Shown piece after piece: positions 1-7,942 of a stretch of DNA of 28,951 nt. Source of the stretch: Flavobacterium psychrophilum. GTDB lineage: Bacteria > Bacteroidota > Bacteroidia > Flavobacteriales > Flavobacteriaceae. Under the pieces are notes generated by a model. That model searched no databases, had not been told where the DNA came from, and saw only the letters and a program-made list of their open reading frames with translations. Each line of letters starts with the position of its first letter. Within the stretch, counting starts at the first letter, position 1. Location of the stretch: assembly GCA_945905915.1 (NCBI GenBank), contig CAMDQL010000015.1:1-28951 (forward strand). The letters run 5' to 3'. The translations under genes were made by a program, and so were the position numbers.

Positions 1-1
1 T

Positions 2-550
2 AAGGTAATTAAAACTACCAATGCAATTAACCCATTAAGAGCGATGGCTTCCACAACGTACAACAATTTACCGTTAGGAAATAGTCCTTACACTGCAATT
101 GCCTTTTTTAAACCAAATACAACCACCTCTTACCGATGGCTATTGAGTGCTGGACCAGGAGATAATTCTTGTGGAGGGACCCAAATACACCCGCTTAGTA
201 TTGGACCTGGAGGTAAATATTCTGGTGGTTCTTGCGGAGGATTAGGAACTTGGTCAAATTCATCCGGAGTTGCGCCGGCAACAACTTCCTATGTTTGCGT
301 AGCTACTACTTATGGAAATAGCACAGAAACAATATATGTGAATGGAAATTTAGATAAATCGGCTTCATTAAATAATAATATCCCAAATACTGCTGCCAAT
401 AAAGTGTGTATAGGTTGGGTGAGAGATGATGGTACTGGAGTGACTATGGATGCCAATATTGCGTTGATACTTTTTTTTAATAGAGAACTAAGTGCCTCAG
501 AAATAAGTCAAATTTACAATGACAATAAAGCAAAATACAATATCAATTAA
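2..550 (+). CDS. LamG/concanavalin-like protein, C-terminal part (partial at window edge)
   Basis: The reading frame is open to the left edge: in-frame codons run upstream from the ATG at 44 without a stop, so this is the 3' part of a longer gene and 44 is probably not the real start. The visible 182 residues are rich in Gly, Ser, Thr and Asn. They end in a typical LamG-like close: a TIYVNGNL strand (Y-V-N-G), then ANIALILFFNRELSASEISQIYND, which matches the usual end of concanavalin-A-like jelly-roll domains in secreted and phage-tail proteins. No catalytic residues are recognisable and no T9SS C-terminal sorting domain is present. The next gene starts 33 bases downstream on the same strand and encodes the same kind of fold, so the two are probably cotranscribed. 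The fold is fairly sure; the ligand is unknown. Confidence 0.7.
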   Translation, partial: KVIKTTNAINPLRAMASTTYNNLPLGNSPYTAIAFFKPNTTTSYRWLLSAGPGDNSCGGTQIHPLSIGPGGKYSGGSCGGLGTWSNSSGVAPATTSYVCVATTYGNSTETIYVNGNLDKSASLNNNIPNTAANKVCIGWVRDDGTGVTMDANIALILFFNRELSASEISQIYNDNKAKYNIN

Positions 551-583
551 CGATTATTAAATACCACATCAAACTATCATTTA

Positions 584-1396
584 ATGAAAAAAATATTCAC
601 CCTTTTATTACTTCTTTCTGCATTTGTTTCCCATGCACAGCGAACCATGTTTACTAGTCAAAATAATTATGTGGCGCCTGTGGGTCTACCGGCATTGGTA
701 ACGGCAGGCCTAGTCTTGAATTTGGATGCAGGCAATACGACTAGTTACCCTGGATCAGGGACTACATGGACAGACTTATCAGGAAAAGGGAATCATGGGA
801 CTCTTTATAATAGTGTGACCTATAATTCCAGTAATCAAGGAAGCTTAGTTTTTAATGGATATGAAAATGGTCAAGGACCTAATCCATATGTGCTACTACC
901 TACTAACACTGACTTTGATTTTGGATCAGGCGATTTTACTGTTGAGCTGTGGATTTATATGACTCCATCAAATGAACACCCAAATTTTTTATCAATTAAT
1001 GTAGATGAAGCGACTAATTATGCTGCTATTAGATTAAGTGCTTATCAAGGTAATTTAGGCGTATTGCATTCCAATAATAATTCGAGTTGGCTTTCAGGTC
1101 CAGGATCTGGAACTTCATTTACTTTAAACGCTTGGAAACACATTGTATTATCAAGAACTTCTGGGCAAGCTACTATATATCTTGATGGTATTTCTAAACT
1201 AACTTATTCATTACCAGCCTCCTTAATGTCTAATAAATTAAATGTAATTGGCACAATAACTCCAAATTTTGGTAACCCTGGGTTTTTTAATCTCTCTGGA
1301 AAAATAGCACTTACACGTATTTACAAAGGTAGAGGATTAACGGCTTCTGAAGCATTAACCCATTTTGATCTTACTAAATCCCGCTTTGGGTTATAA
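584..1396 (+). CDS. secreted LamG-domain (Laminin_G_3-like) protein
   Basis: This 270-residue protein has a clear Sec signal peptide: MKK, a Leu-rich core at residues 4-14 and a cleavage site after SHAQ near residue 19. Residues ~40-260 form one concanavalin-like jelly roll. The opening is GLVLNLDAGN, SYPGSGTTWTDLSG and GNHGTL, followed by FTVELWIYM, WKHIVLSR, ATIYLDGI and IALTRIYKGRGLTASE. This is the layout of LamG_3 domains seen in bacterial surface proteins and phage structural proteins. The chain stops right after the fold (KSRFGL), with no Por-type sorting domain and no lipobox, so it may be released or periplasmic. It follows another LamG gene by 33 bases. A role in sugar or surface binding is inference from the fold only. 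Confidence 0.8.
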   Translation: MKKIFTLLLLLSAFVSHAQRTMFTSQNNYVAPVGLPALVTAGLVLNLDAGNTTSYPGSGTTWTDLSGKGNHGTLYNSVTYNSSNQGSLVFNGYENGQGPNPYVLLPTNTDFDFGSGDFTVELWIYMTPSNEHPNFLSINVDEATNYAAIRLSAYQGNLGVLHSNNNSSWLSGPGSGTSFTLNAWKHIVLSRTSGQATIYLDGISKLTYSLPASLMSNKLNVIGTITPNFGNPGFFNLSGKIALTRIYKGRGLTASEALTHFDLTKSRFGL

Positions 1397-1409
1397 ATAA
1401 TATATAGAA

Positions 1410-1417
1410 TATATTTG
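1410..1417 (+). promoter_or_regulatory. candidate -7 element TATATTTG with no gene close behind it
   Basis: The bases match TAnnTTTG, the Bacteroidetes -7 consensus. No open reading frame starts until 1610, but an intrinsic terminator lies at 1507-1536, so any transcript from here would be about 110 bases. I see no good -33 TTG at the expected spacing. The match could be chance in AT-rich sequence. Confidence 0.3.
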
Positions 1418-1506
1418 TTGATATATCATTATCGATTATAAGCAGAAAGTGTTTTTTGAAGAAGATTTTCGTTTCAAAAGTTCGAAGATAAATCTTCTAT
1501 CTCCAC

Positions 1507-1536
1507 AATAACCCCAATTTTGGGGTTATTTTTTTT
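1507..1536 (+). terminator. intrinsic terminator
   Basis: AATAACCCCA (1507-1516) pairs with TGGGGTTATT (1521-1530), with a short ATTT loop, followed by a run of T to 1536. It ends transcription of the LamG genes (or of a small RNA, see findings) ahead of pepT. Confidence 0.85.
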
Positions 1537-1585
1537 ATACTTTAATTATCAAAGCATCATTATTAAAAATAGCTTTTTGATTTCC

Positions 1586-1593
1586 TATATTTG
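1586..1593 (+). promoter_or_regulatory. pepT -7 promoter element (TATATTTG)
   Basis: TATATTTG matches the Bacteroidetes TAnnTTTG element. It lies 16 bases before the ATG at 1610 and just after a strong terminator, which fits a short-leader mRNA. No convincing -33 TTG lies at 17-20 bases upstream. Confidence 0.55.
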
Positions 1594-1609
1594 CATAAAT
1601 TTTTTAAAC

Positions 1610-2848
1610 ATGCAACACATAATCGATCGCTTTGTAAGCTACGTAACTATAGATACCGAATCAGATGCGAGTTCAAACACAACTCCCAGCACCAAAAAAC
1701 AATTAGACCTAGCTAATCTTTTGGTGAAAGAATTGAAACAAATAGGCCTAACCGAAGTAACCATTGACAAAAATGGATACGTAATGGCTACCCTAGAAAG
1801 CAATGTAAAACACAAAGTGCCTACCATTGGTTTTATTTCACATTATGATACTACGCCCGATTTTACTGGTGCCAATGTAAAACCGCAAATTGTAACCAAC
1901 TACGATGGTGGCGACATCATTTTGAATAAAAAACAAAACATTGTTTTATCACCTGCCTATTTCAAAGATTTATTGCAATATAAAGGACAAACTTTAATTA
2001 CAACAGACGGAACTACCCTACTTGGCGCCGATGATAAAGCTGGAATTACCGAAATCGTATCAGCGATGGAATATCTAATTCAACATCCTGAAATCAAGCA
2101 CGGAAAAATTCGCATGGGATTTACGCCTGATGAAGAAATTGGAAGGGGCGCACATAAATTTGATGTAGAACAGTTTGGTTGCGAATGGGCTTATACTATG
2201 GATGGTAGCCAAATAGGCGAACTAGAATATGAAAACTTTAATGCCGCTGGAGCTAAAATTACCTTCAAAGGAAAAAGTGTGCATCCGGGATATGCAAAAG
2301 GAAAAATGATCAACTCGATGCTTTTGGCCAACCAATTCATTTCAAAATTACCGAAGAATGAAATTCCTGAAAAAACCAGAGGATATGAAGGTTTTTATCA
2401 TGTAGTAGGCATTACCGGAAGCATTGAAGAAACTGTGGTTGAACTAATTATCAGAGATCACAACGCTAAAAAGTTTAAAGACCGAAAAGAGTTTGTGCAA
2501 AATTTGGCTACCAAATTCAATAAGAAATGGAAAAAACAATTTGGCGACGAAATTGTCATTGCCGAAGTGAAAGACCAATACTACAACATGAAAGAAAAAG
2601 TAAAACCTGTTTTTCATATTGTAGAAATCGCTGAAAAAGCCATGAAAGAATTAGGCATTAAACCACTAATTAAACCCATTCGTGGTGGAACTGATGGTTG
2701 CCAATTATCTTACAAAGGATTGCCATGTCCAAATATCTTTGCTGGCGGACACAATTTTCACGGAAAATATGAATATGTTCCGGTGGAAAGCATGGTAAAA
2801 GCTACCGAAGTCATCGTGAAAATCGCAGAACTTACCGCAAAAAAATAA
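1610..2848 (+). CDS. pepT: peptidase T (tripeptide aminopeptidase, M20B)
   Basis: This is a 412-residue zinc peptidase, the usual PepT length (about 410), that removes N-terminal residues from tripeptides in the cytoplasm. Visible M20 metal and catalytic motifs in order are SHYDTTPDF (His78, Asp80), LLGADDKAG (bridging Asp, ~140), [10 protein letters not shown] (Glu-Glu, ~173), MDG near residue 200 and the C-terminal [10 protein letters not shown] histidine. GGTDGCQLS is also present. The frame is open further upstream, but the ATG at 1520 lies inside the terminator hairpin and would add a non-conserved hydrophobic leader. The ATG at 1610 (MQHIIDRF) sits 16 bases after a TAnnTTTG element and matches the family N terminus. 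A secreted M28 peptidase follows 30 bases downstream, which suggests linked peptide use. Confidence 0.95.
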   Translation: MQHIIDRFVSYVTIDTESDASSNTTPSTKKQLDLANLLVKELKQIGLTEVTIDKNGYVMATLESNVKHKVPTIGFISHYDTTPDFTGANVKPQIVTNYDGGDIILNKKQNIVLSPAYFKDLLQYKGQTLITTDGTTLLGADDKAGITEIVSAMEYLIQHPEIKHGKIRMGFTPDEEIGRGAHKFDVEQFGCEWAYTMDGSQIGELEYENFNAAGAKITFKGKSVHPGYAKGKMINSMLLANQFISKLPKNEIPEKTRGYEGFYHVVGITGSIEETVVELIIRDHNAKKFKDRKEFVQNLATKFNKKWKKQFGDEIVIAEVKDQYYNMKEKVKPVFHIVEIAEKAMKELGIKPLIKPIRGGTDGCQLSYKGLPCPNIFAGGHNFHGKYEYVPVESMVKATEVIVKIAELTAKK

Positions 2849-2878
2849 ACAATATAATTCTATAATTTAAAAAATAAT

Positions 2879-5113
2879 ATGTTTTTATCAACCGTTAAAA
2901 AAAGTAGTTTCGTTCTTTTGCTAGTGCTTTCAATCGCTAGTTTTGGACAAGAGAAACATTTAAAAAATATCAAGCAACTTACCTTTGGTGGTGATAATGC
3001 CGAAGCTTATTTTAGTCCGAAAGGCGATAAATTAACGCTTCAAGTGACTAATAAAGCTTTTGGTGTTTCGTGTGACCAAATTTTCATGTTGGACCTACAA
3101 GCGCAAGAATTCAACGAAAAAAGCTTGCAACTCGTTTCAACCGGAAAAGGAAGAACTACTTGTTCGTATTACATGCCCGATGGAAAACACATTTTATATG
3201 CTTCAACCCATGCGGCAGATCATGCATGCCCTGCTCCACCAAAACCTATTGAAGGCAAATATTTATGGGCTATTTATCCAGAATTTGATATTTACATCGC
3301 CGATTTAAACGGAAACATTACCAAGCAATTAACCAACAGTCCAGGCTATGATGCCGAAGCAGTAGTTTCGCCCGACGGTAAAAAAATTGCCTTCACTAGT
3401 ATTAGAAGTGGCGATTTAGAATTGTATACGATGGACATCGATGGGAGCAATTTAAAACAAATCACAACTGGTTTAGGCTATGATGGCGGATGTTTCTTTT
3501 CGCACGATAGTAAAAAATTAGTATTCCGTTCCTCTCGACCAAAAACAGCTGAAGCCATTAAAGAATACAAAGATTTATTGGCGCAAAACTTAGTGGCACC
3601 TTCTGAAATGGAGATTTATACGTGCAACATTGACGGTTCAAATTTAAAGCAAATCACAAATTTAGGAAAAGCCAATTGGGCGCCGTTCTTTCATCCATCA
3701 GATCAAAAAATTATCTTTTCTTCTAATCATCATTCCACCAGAGGATATGATTTTCAGTTGTTTATGATTGATTTGAATGGCGAAAACTTAGAACAAATTA
3801 CTTACCAAAGTGAATTCAATGCGTTTCCAATGTTTTCACCTGACGGAAAAAAATTAGTATTTTCGAGCAATAGAATGCAAAGCAAACCAAGAGAAACCAA
3901 TGTATTCATTGCCGATTGGGTAGAAGGAGACAAAGCTGAACTAGCACAACCAAAATCCTTGAAAAAACACATTACTTATTTATCTTCCGATGAATTACAA
4001 GGCCGTTTAACCGGTTCTGCAGGAGAAAAGAAAGCAGCCGATTATATTGCAAACCAATTCAAAGCTTTGGGCTTAAAACCGTATGCAAACAACAGTTATT
4101 TTCAAACGTTTAACTACAAAGTAAAATTGAACCCACACGCTACGGATGGTTCGGGCGATAAAGTAAACAACGGAACAAACGTAATTACCTTTTTAGACAA
4201 TAAAGCGACAAAAACGATTGTTATTGGAGCGCATTATGATCATTTAGGGTTGAACGAACACAACCATTCGACTAAACCGAATTCGCACGGAGAAATTCAC
4301 AACGGAGCCGACGACAATGCTTCAGGTGTGGCAGGTGTGTTAGAATTGGCACGCATGTATGCACAAAACGCTACCAAAGAAAATGTAAACTATATTTTTG
4401 CTTTATTCTCGGGAGAAGAAGACGGATTAATTGGTTCAAAACATATGGCCGAAACCTTAAAATCATTACATCCTAATGTAGTTACGATGATTAATATGGA
4501 CATGATAGGCCGATTAGACAAAGACAAAAGTTTAGTAGTTGGTGGCGTAGGAACAGCACCCGATTTTTCTGCGATTGTAACCAAAAACAAACCCGCTGGT
4601 TTTAACGTAACATTAGACAATACAGGGCAAGGCCCATCGGACCATACGTCGTTTTATTTAAAAGACATACCGGTGTTGTATTTCTTTACCGGAACACACA
4701 ACGATTACCACAAACCGAGTGACGACGAAGACAAAATCAATTATTATGGTGTGCGCAATATTGTAGACTATGTATTTAGAGTGGCGAATGAAGTAGCAAC
4801 TATAGATACACTTACGTTTACTAAAACCGCTATGAATGCTGAAAAAGTTGTACCTAAATACAAAGTAACGCTAGGCATTATGCCCGATTATAGCGACCAC
4901 GGCGACGGCTTGCACATTGATGGCGTTACCGATAACCGCCCAGCCCACGCAGCAGGTATTATAGCCGGTGACGTGCTAGTAAAAATAGGCGATTGCGAGA
5001 TCAAAGAAGTATACAGCTACATGGATTGCTTGGCAAAACTAAGCGTAGGCGATGTCAAAGAAGTAAAAGTATTGAGAGAAGGCAAACCCATGACCTTTAC
5101 GGTGAAATTCTAA
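2879..5113 (+). CDS. secreted M28 aminopeptidase with N-terminal beta-propeller and C-terminal PDZ
   Basis: The 744-residue protein begins with a signal peptide (core ~8-21, cleavage near FGQ24). Residues ~35-350 hold repeated TolB/PD40-like blades with SPDGKK-type motifs (SPKGDKL, SPDGKKIAFTS, SHDSKKLVF, SPDGKKLVFSS). Residues ~365-610 form a peptidase M28 domain with the two-zinc ligands GAHYDHLG, NGADDNASG, SGEEDGLIGS, NMDMIGR and HNDYHKPSDD. The last ~100 residues look like a PDZ domain (GLHIDGVTDNRPAHAAGIIAGDVLVKIG). It probably acts in the periplasm or on the surface, releasing N-terminal residues from peptides, with pepT finishing the products inside the cell. It is followed by a terminator, so pepT and this gene may form a two-gene unit. 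The exact substrate is unknown. Confidence 0.9.
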   Translation: MFLSTVKKSSFVLLLVLSIASFGQEKHLKNIKQLTFGGDNAEAYFSPKGDKLTLQVTNKAFGVSCDQIFMLDLQAQEFNEKSLQLVSTGKGRTTCSYYMPDGKHILYASTHAADHACPAPPKPIEGKYLWAIYPEFDIYIADLNGNITKQLTNSPGYDAEAVVSPDGKKIAFTSIRSGDLELYTMDIDGSNLKQITTGLGYDGGCFFSHDSKKLVFRSSRPKTAEAIKEYKDLLAQNLVAPSEMEIYTCNIDGSNLKQITNLGKANWAPFFHPSDQKIIFSSNHHSTRGYDFQLFMIDLNGENLEQITYQSEFNAFPMFSPDGKKLVFSSNRMQSKPRETNVFIADWVEGDKAELAQPKSLKKHITYLSSDELQGRLTGSAGEKKAADYIANQFKALGLKPYANNSYFQTFNYKVKLNPHATDGSGDKVNNGTNVITFLDNKATKTIVIGAHYDHLGLNEHNHSTKPNSHGEIHNGADDNASGVAGVLELARMYAQNATKENVNYIFALFSGEEDGLIGSKHMAETLKSLHPNVVTMINMDMIGRLDKDKSLVVGGVGTAPDFSAIVTKNKPAGFNVTLDNTGQGPSDHTSFYLKDIPVLYFFTGTHNDYHKPSDDEDKINYYGVRNIVDYVFRVANEVATIDTLTFTKTAMNAEKVVPKYKVTLGIMPDYSDHGDGLHIDGVTDNRPAHAAGIIAGDVLVKIGDCEIKEVYSYMDCLAKLSVGDVKEVKVLREGKPMTFTVKF

Positions 5114-5150
5114 GTTATAGACCTACAAAGTTGTTCGAACGACATCCTTA

Positions 5151-5183
5151 AAAAAATCCCCAATAGAATTGGGGCTTTTTTTT
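5151..5183 (+). terminator. intrinsic terminator after the M28 peptidase gene
   Basis: CCCCAAT (5158-5164) and ATTGGGG (5168-5174) form a stem with an AGA loop, preceded by A-rich sequence and followed by C and a run of eight T. Confidence 0.85.
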
Positions 5184-5294
5184 GTGCCTGAGCAATTCTT
5201 TGATAATAATTAGAATACATGATTTTTTTCTATTTTTATACACCGAGAAACAAAATTAACTTGCGCCTATCGCACTAAATTTTCAGTATAGCTG

Positions 5295-5337
5295 TCGAAA
5301 ACATAAGGGTATAAACGAGTTGGTTTCTAGTTTTCGA
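5295..5337. repeat. short inverted repeat upstream of the NERD gene
   Basis: TCGAAAAC (5295-5302) and GTTTTCGA (5330-5337) are exact inverted arms separated by 27 bases, ending 29 bases before the ATG of the NERD gene. It could be an operator or a leader hairpin. The arms are short enough that chance is possible. Confidence 0.3.
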
Positions 5338-5366
5338 GACTGCGACCGAATCCAAACCTTGATAAG

Positions 5367-6063
5367 ATGAATTTATACTTCATAATTCTTTTTTTTATTC
5401 TGCTTTCAGTAGTTTCTATTTTTGTTTATAACGAATTTAAAGATAGAAAAATACTAAAAACAGTTACAAATCTAAACAGAGGAACAAAGTCTGAACGAAA
5501 AATGGTATTAAAAATTCTAAAATCAGGAATTAAATCAACAGCGATTTTCCACGATTTATATTTGAATAACGGAAACGGAAAATATAGTCAAATTGATTTA
5601 GTTGTAGCAAGGAAAGTTGGAATTGTGGTTTTCGAAGTAAAAGAATATAGTGGTTGGATTTTTGGAACTGAAAATCAAATAAATTGGACGCAAATATTAG
5701 CATACGGTAAACGGAAATATAAATTTTATAATCCAATATTGCAGAATAAAAAGCACGTAGAAGATTTGAAAAAATTCTATCATTTTGACAACATACCTGT
5801 TTTTTCAATGATAGTTTTTTTTTGGAAATTGCGAATTTAAAAATTTAATTGATTTACCAAGCCGAACCATTTTAACTAAATCTAATAAAGTAATAATTAG
5901 ATTTAATGAAATATTAGAAAACAATCAACGAGTGAAATATGAAAACAAATGGGAAATTGTAAGCTTGCTTAAACAAGCCGTTAAAAATGGAGAAAACTCA
6001 ATAATACTTGAAAAACATATAGAAAATATACAAAACCTAAAAACGAGAAACAGATTTTATTAA
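5367..6063 (+). pseudogene. NERD (nuclease-related domain) membrane-anchored protein, frameshifted in a 9-T run
   Basis: As written the frame stops at 5840 (157 residues). The run of nine T at 5815-5823 reads ...IVFFWKLRI-stop. With eight T it reads ...IVFFGNCEFKNL and stays open to TAA at 6061-6063, giving 231 residues. The N terminus is one membrane helix (residues 3-21). The NERD fold shows a PD-(D/E)XK-like core: Glu43 in TKSERKMV, Asp77 in SQIDLVV, Glu90-Val-Lys92 in FEVKEYSGWIFG, and the family YNPILQN motif at 121-127. NERD proteins are thought to be DNA- or RNA-processing, but their role is poorly defined. The gene sits alone between a terminator and a convergent operon, as expected for an accessory insertion. 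The break may be a real mutation, phase variation or a base-call error. Confidence 0.75.
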
Positions 6064-6096
6064 TTAATTCCAACAACCTAGATTTACAATCCGTGC

Positions 6097-6134
6097 AAAA
6101 AAAAGCCGAACTCCAATTGAAGTTCGGCTTTGTT
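6097..6134. terminator. bidirectional terminator between NERD gene and yajC operon
   Basis: AAAGCCGAACT (6102-6112) pairs with AGTTCGGCTTT (6121-6131). Eight A at 6097-6104 give a U tract for the minus-strand yajC transcript. TTTGTTATTT on the other side serves the plus strand less well. Confidence 0.85.
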
Positions 6135-6150
6135 ATTTGTAAGCTCAACA

Positions 6151-6420
6151 TTATTTAGCGGCTAACTTTGCACTCAATTCTGAAGAAATCGCTGATTTTT
6201 CCATTTTGATTTTTCCAGCCATCGTTTCTACTACAATAGTATCAGCAGTTAATTCGGCAATTTTACCATGAATCCCAGATTTAGTAATGATTCTATCCCC
6301 TACTTTTAATCCGTTTTCAAACGCTTTTTCTTTTTTGGCTTTTTGTTGTTGTGGTCTTATTAATAAGAAATAAAACACGGCAATCATTAGCACTAGCTGC
6401 ATTATTAAAGTTGCATTCAT
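6151..6420 (-). CDS. yajC: preprotein translocase subunit YajC
   Basis: This 89-residue protein has a single membrane helix at residues ~4-22 followed directly by LLIRPQQQKAKKEKAF, the YajC hallmark, and a small cytoplasmic domain (GLKVGDRIITKSGIHGKIAEL). YajC associates with SecDF and assists Sec export at the inner membrane. It is the last gene of a minus-strand run nusB, DUF1573 gene, yajC; the gap to the upstream gene is only 7 bases. A bidirectional terminator lies 17 bases past its stop. Length and motif make the call secure. Confidence 0.95.
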   Translation of the reverse strand: MNATLIMQLVLMIAVFYFLLIRPQQQKAKKEKAFENGLKVGDRIITKSGIHGKIAELTADTIVVETMAGKIKMEKSAISSELSAKLAAK

Positions 6421-6427
6421 AAGTATA

Positions 6428-6904
6428 TTATTTAGTGGTTGCGGAAATTCCCGCTTTTGGTGTTACGTTGGCTTTAATTTCAAAGGTTTCATATCCCTTT
6501 TCGGTATTCGTGGTTAACGTTACCGTCTTTTTTTGTGCTCCTGGTTTCCCGTTTGAATCAAAAGTTACTTTGATAGGCGCAGAAGCTCCTGGTTTAATAG
6601 GTTCTTTTGGCGGTTCAGGAACCGTACAACCACAACTTCCTTTGGCATCAGAAATAATTAAATCTACTTCACCACCATTGGTTACCATAAATTCAGTTTC
6701 TACCTTGTCGCCCTCGTTAATGGTGCCAAAATCATGTACTTCTTTATCCAATTTTACTATTGGAAATTTACCTTCTAAAGCTTTTGCCGCTTCAATGGTG
6801 GCCATGTCTGCATCGGTAATTTTATCAGCTGCACTTTCTTTTTTACAAGCGCTAGTCAATAAAACTAACGAAAGGGTTAACAACCCAATTGATTTTCTCA
6901 TCAT
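6428..6904 (-). CDS. DUF1573 lipoprotein
   Basis: The 158-residue protein carries a lipoprotein signal: basic MMRK start, Leu-rich core and the lipobox LTSAC, with lipidation expected at Cys20. Residues ~45-140 are a DUF1573 domain, an Ig-like beta-sandwich common in Bacteroidetes. Typical pieces are VHDFGTINEGDKVETEFMV, GSCGCTVPEPP and IKVTFDSNGKPG. It would sit in the inner or outer membrane facing the periplasm. Function is unknown for the family. It is embedded between nusB (12 bases upstream) and yajC (7 bases downstream). Two ATG codons are adjacent (6904 and 6901); either may be used. A long open frame on the opposite strand here is a shadow. Confidence 0.9.
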   Translation of the reverse strand: MMRKSIGLLTLSLVLLTSACKKESAADKITDADMATIEAAKALEGKFPIVKLDKEVHDFGTINEGDKVETEFMVTNGGEVDLIISDAKGSCGCTVPEPPKEPIKPGASAPIKVTFDSNGKPGAQKKTVTLTTNTEKGYETFEIKANVTPKAGISATTK

Positions 6905-6916
6905 ACTATTTACAAT

Positions 6917-7858
6917 TTATAATAAACCTCTACCTGATTTTGTTAGTCTTTTGTCTTTTTCAAATTCTTTGACTAAGTTATCTAAAATTCCGTTGATAAA
7001 AATACTACTTTTTGGCGTAGAATACTCTTTTGCTATTTCTAAATATTCATTAATCGTAACTTTTGTTGGAATCGAGGGAAATTTTAATAATTCGCAAATC
7101 GCCATTTTTAAAATAATGGTATCGAGTTCTGCAATACGTTCCACATCCCAATTAGGCGTTTTATCGATGTATTCTTTCGACAATTCTACTTCGTTTAAAA
7201 CTGTTTTTCTGAACAAATTTGCCACAAATTCCTTGTCGTCATCGTCTTTATACACTTTAGGAATAATTAACGCATCTTGTTCCGATTTTAATTGTTTGAT
7301 TTGTTTTAGAATTAACGTATTAATTCCTGGTAAATCATCTAACCATGTAAGTTTATGGTCTTCGAGGTAATCGTATAATTTTTCACTTGGAGCAATAACT
7401 TCGGTATACAAATCGGCAATAAAAATGCGATCTTCATCAAAACTACTGGTCGCTTTTTGCATGTAATTTTGATATAATTTACTGGCTTTGATAGATTCAA
7501 TTAGCAATAAAATAATATCATCGTTTTGCTGCCAGTTTTTAATTTTACGTTCTTCTAGCGCTTGTTGTAACGCTTTAGAATTCGCAATAATTGCTAACAC
7601 TTTATTCTGAACAAATTTTAAACTGGGTTGGCGTTCTTCTTTAGTGGCTAAATGTTTTTTTGAAGCTAAAACGATATATAATTCTTCTTTCTTTTTGATT
7701 TCAACCAATGCCGAAAGCAAAAGAAGGTATAAATCCTGAGTGTTTTCGATACTTTGAAATAAGAATTTTTCTTCTTTATCTAATTGATCCGATTGATGTT
7801 GGTGCATAGCATAAATACTCTGCATTACTTTTATACGGATATGTCTTCTATTTAACAT
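6917..7858 (-). CDS. nusB: transcription antitermination factor NusB (long Bacteroidetes form)
   Basis: The protein begins MLNRRHIRIKVMQSIYAMHQH, the RNA-binding first helix of NusB, and its C-terminal ~120 residues carry the helical NusB core with NWDVERIAELDTIILKMAICELL and FPSIPTKVTINEYLEIAKEYSTPKS and GILDNLV. At 313 residues it is about twice the Escherichia coli length. The extra middle section (~30-170) is lysine- and glutamate-rich and helical, as known for Bacteroidetes NusB. NusB binds boxA RNA with NusE to allow rRNA antitermination. Its start lies ~60 bases after a minus-strand TATTTTTG element and a leader hairpin (7887-7914). It heads the run that ends with yajC. Confidence 0.93.
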   Translation of the reverse strand: MLNRRHIRIKVMQSIYAMHQHQSDQLDKEEKFLFQSIENTQDLYLLLLSALVEIKKKEELYIVLASKKHLATKEERQPSLKFVQNKVLAIIANSKALQQALEERKIKNWQQNDDIILLLIESIKASKLYQNYMQKATSSFDEDRIFIADLYTEVIAPSEKLYDYLEDHKLTWLDDLPGINTLILKQIKQLKSEQDALIIPKVYKDDDDKEFVANLFRKTVLNEVELSKEYIDKTPNWDVERIAELDTIILKMAICELLKFPSIPTKVTINEYLEIAKEYSTPKSSIFINGILDNLVKEFEKDKRLTKSGRGLL

Positions 7859-7886
7859 AACTAATTAAGAACTTTATAAAATTAAG

Positions 7887-7914
7887 AAAGCGAAAGAAAT
7901 TGCTCTTTCGCTTT
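7887..7914. repeat. hairpin between leucine dehydrogenase gene and nusB
   Basis: AAAGCGAAAGA (7887-7897) is the exact reverse complement of TCTTTCGCTTT (7904-7914), with a six-base loop. On the minus strand it lies just past the leucine dehydrogenase stop and right at the predicted transcription start for nusB. It could therefore be a terminator for the first gene, a 5' leader hairpin of nusB, or both. The tract after it on the minus strand is only moderately T-rich. Confidence 0.6.
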
Positions 7915-7915
7915 G

Positions 7916-7923
7916 CAAAAATA
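7916..7923 (-). promoter_or_regulatory. candidate nusB operon -7 element (TATTTTTG)
   Basis: On the minus strand this reads TATTTTTG, a match to TAnnTTTG, 57 bases before the nusB ATG. No clear -33 TTG is seen. It lies between the leucine dehydrogenase stop codon and the hairpin. Confidence 0.45.
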
Positions 7924-7942
7924 CAATATTATTTAAAAACTT

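Noticed and set aside
1484..1505. A tRNA-like 3' end (GTTCGAAG ... TATCTCC)
   Set aside because: There is no matching 5' acceptor, D arm or anticodon arm upstream; the similarity is limited to a T-loop-like string.
1520..1609. Upstream extension of peptidase T to the ATG at 1520
   Set aside because: The ATG is inside the terminator hairpin and the extra residues are not part of the PepT family; ATG 1610 follows a -7 element.
6435..7370. A 311-codon open frame on the plus strand
   Set aside because: It lies opposite the DUF1573 gene and nusB, whose protein motifs are clear; its own translation has no family-like features.
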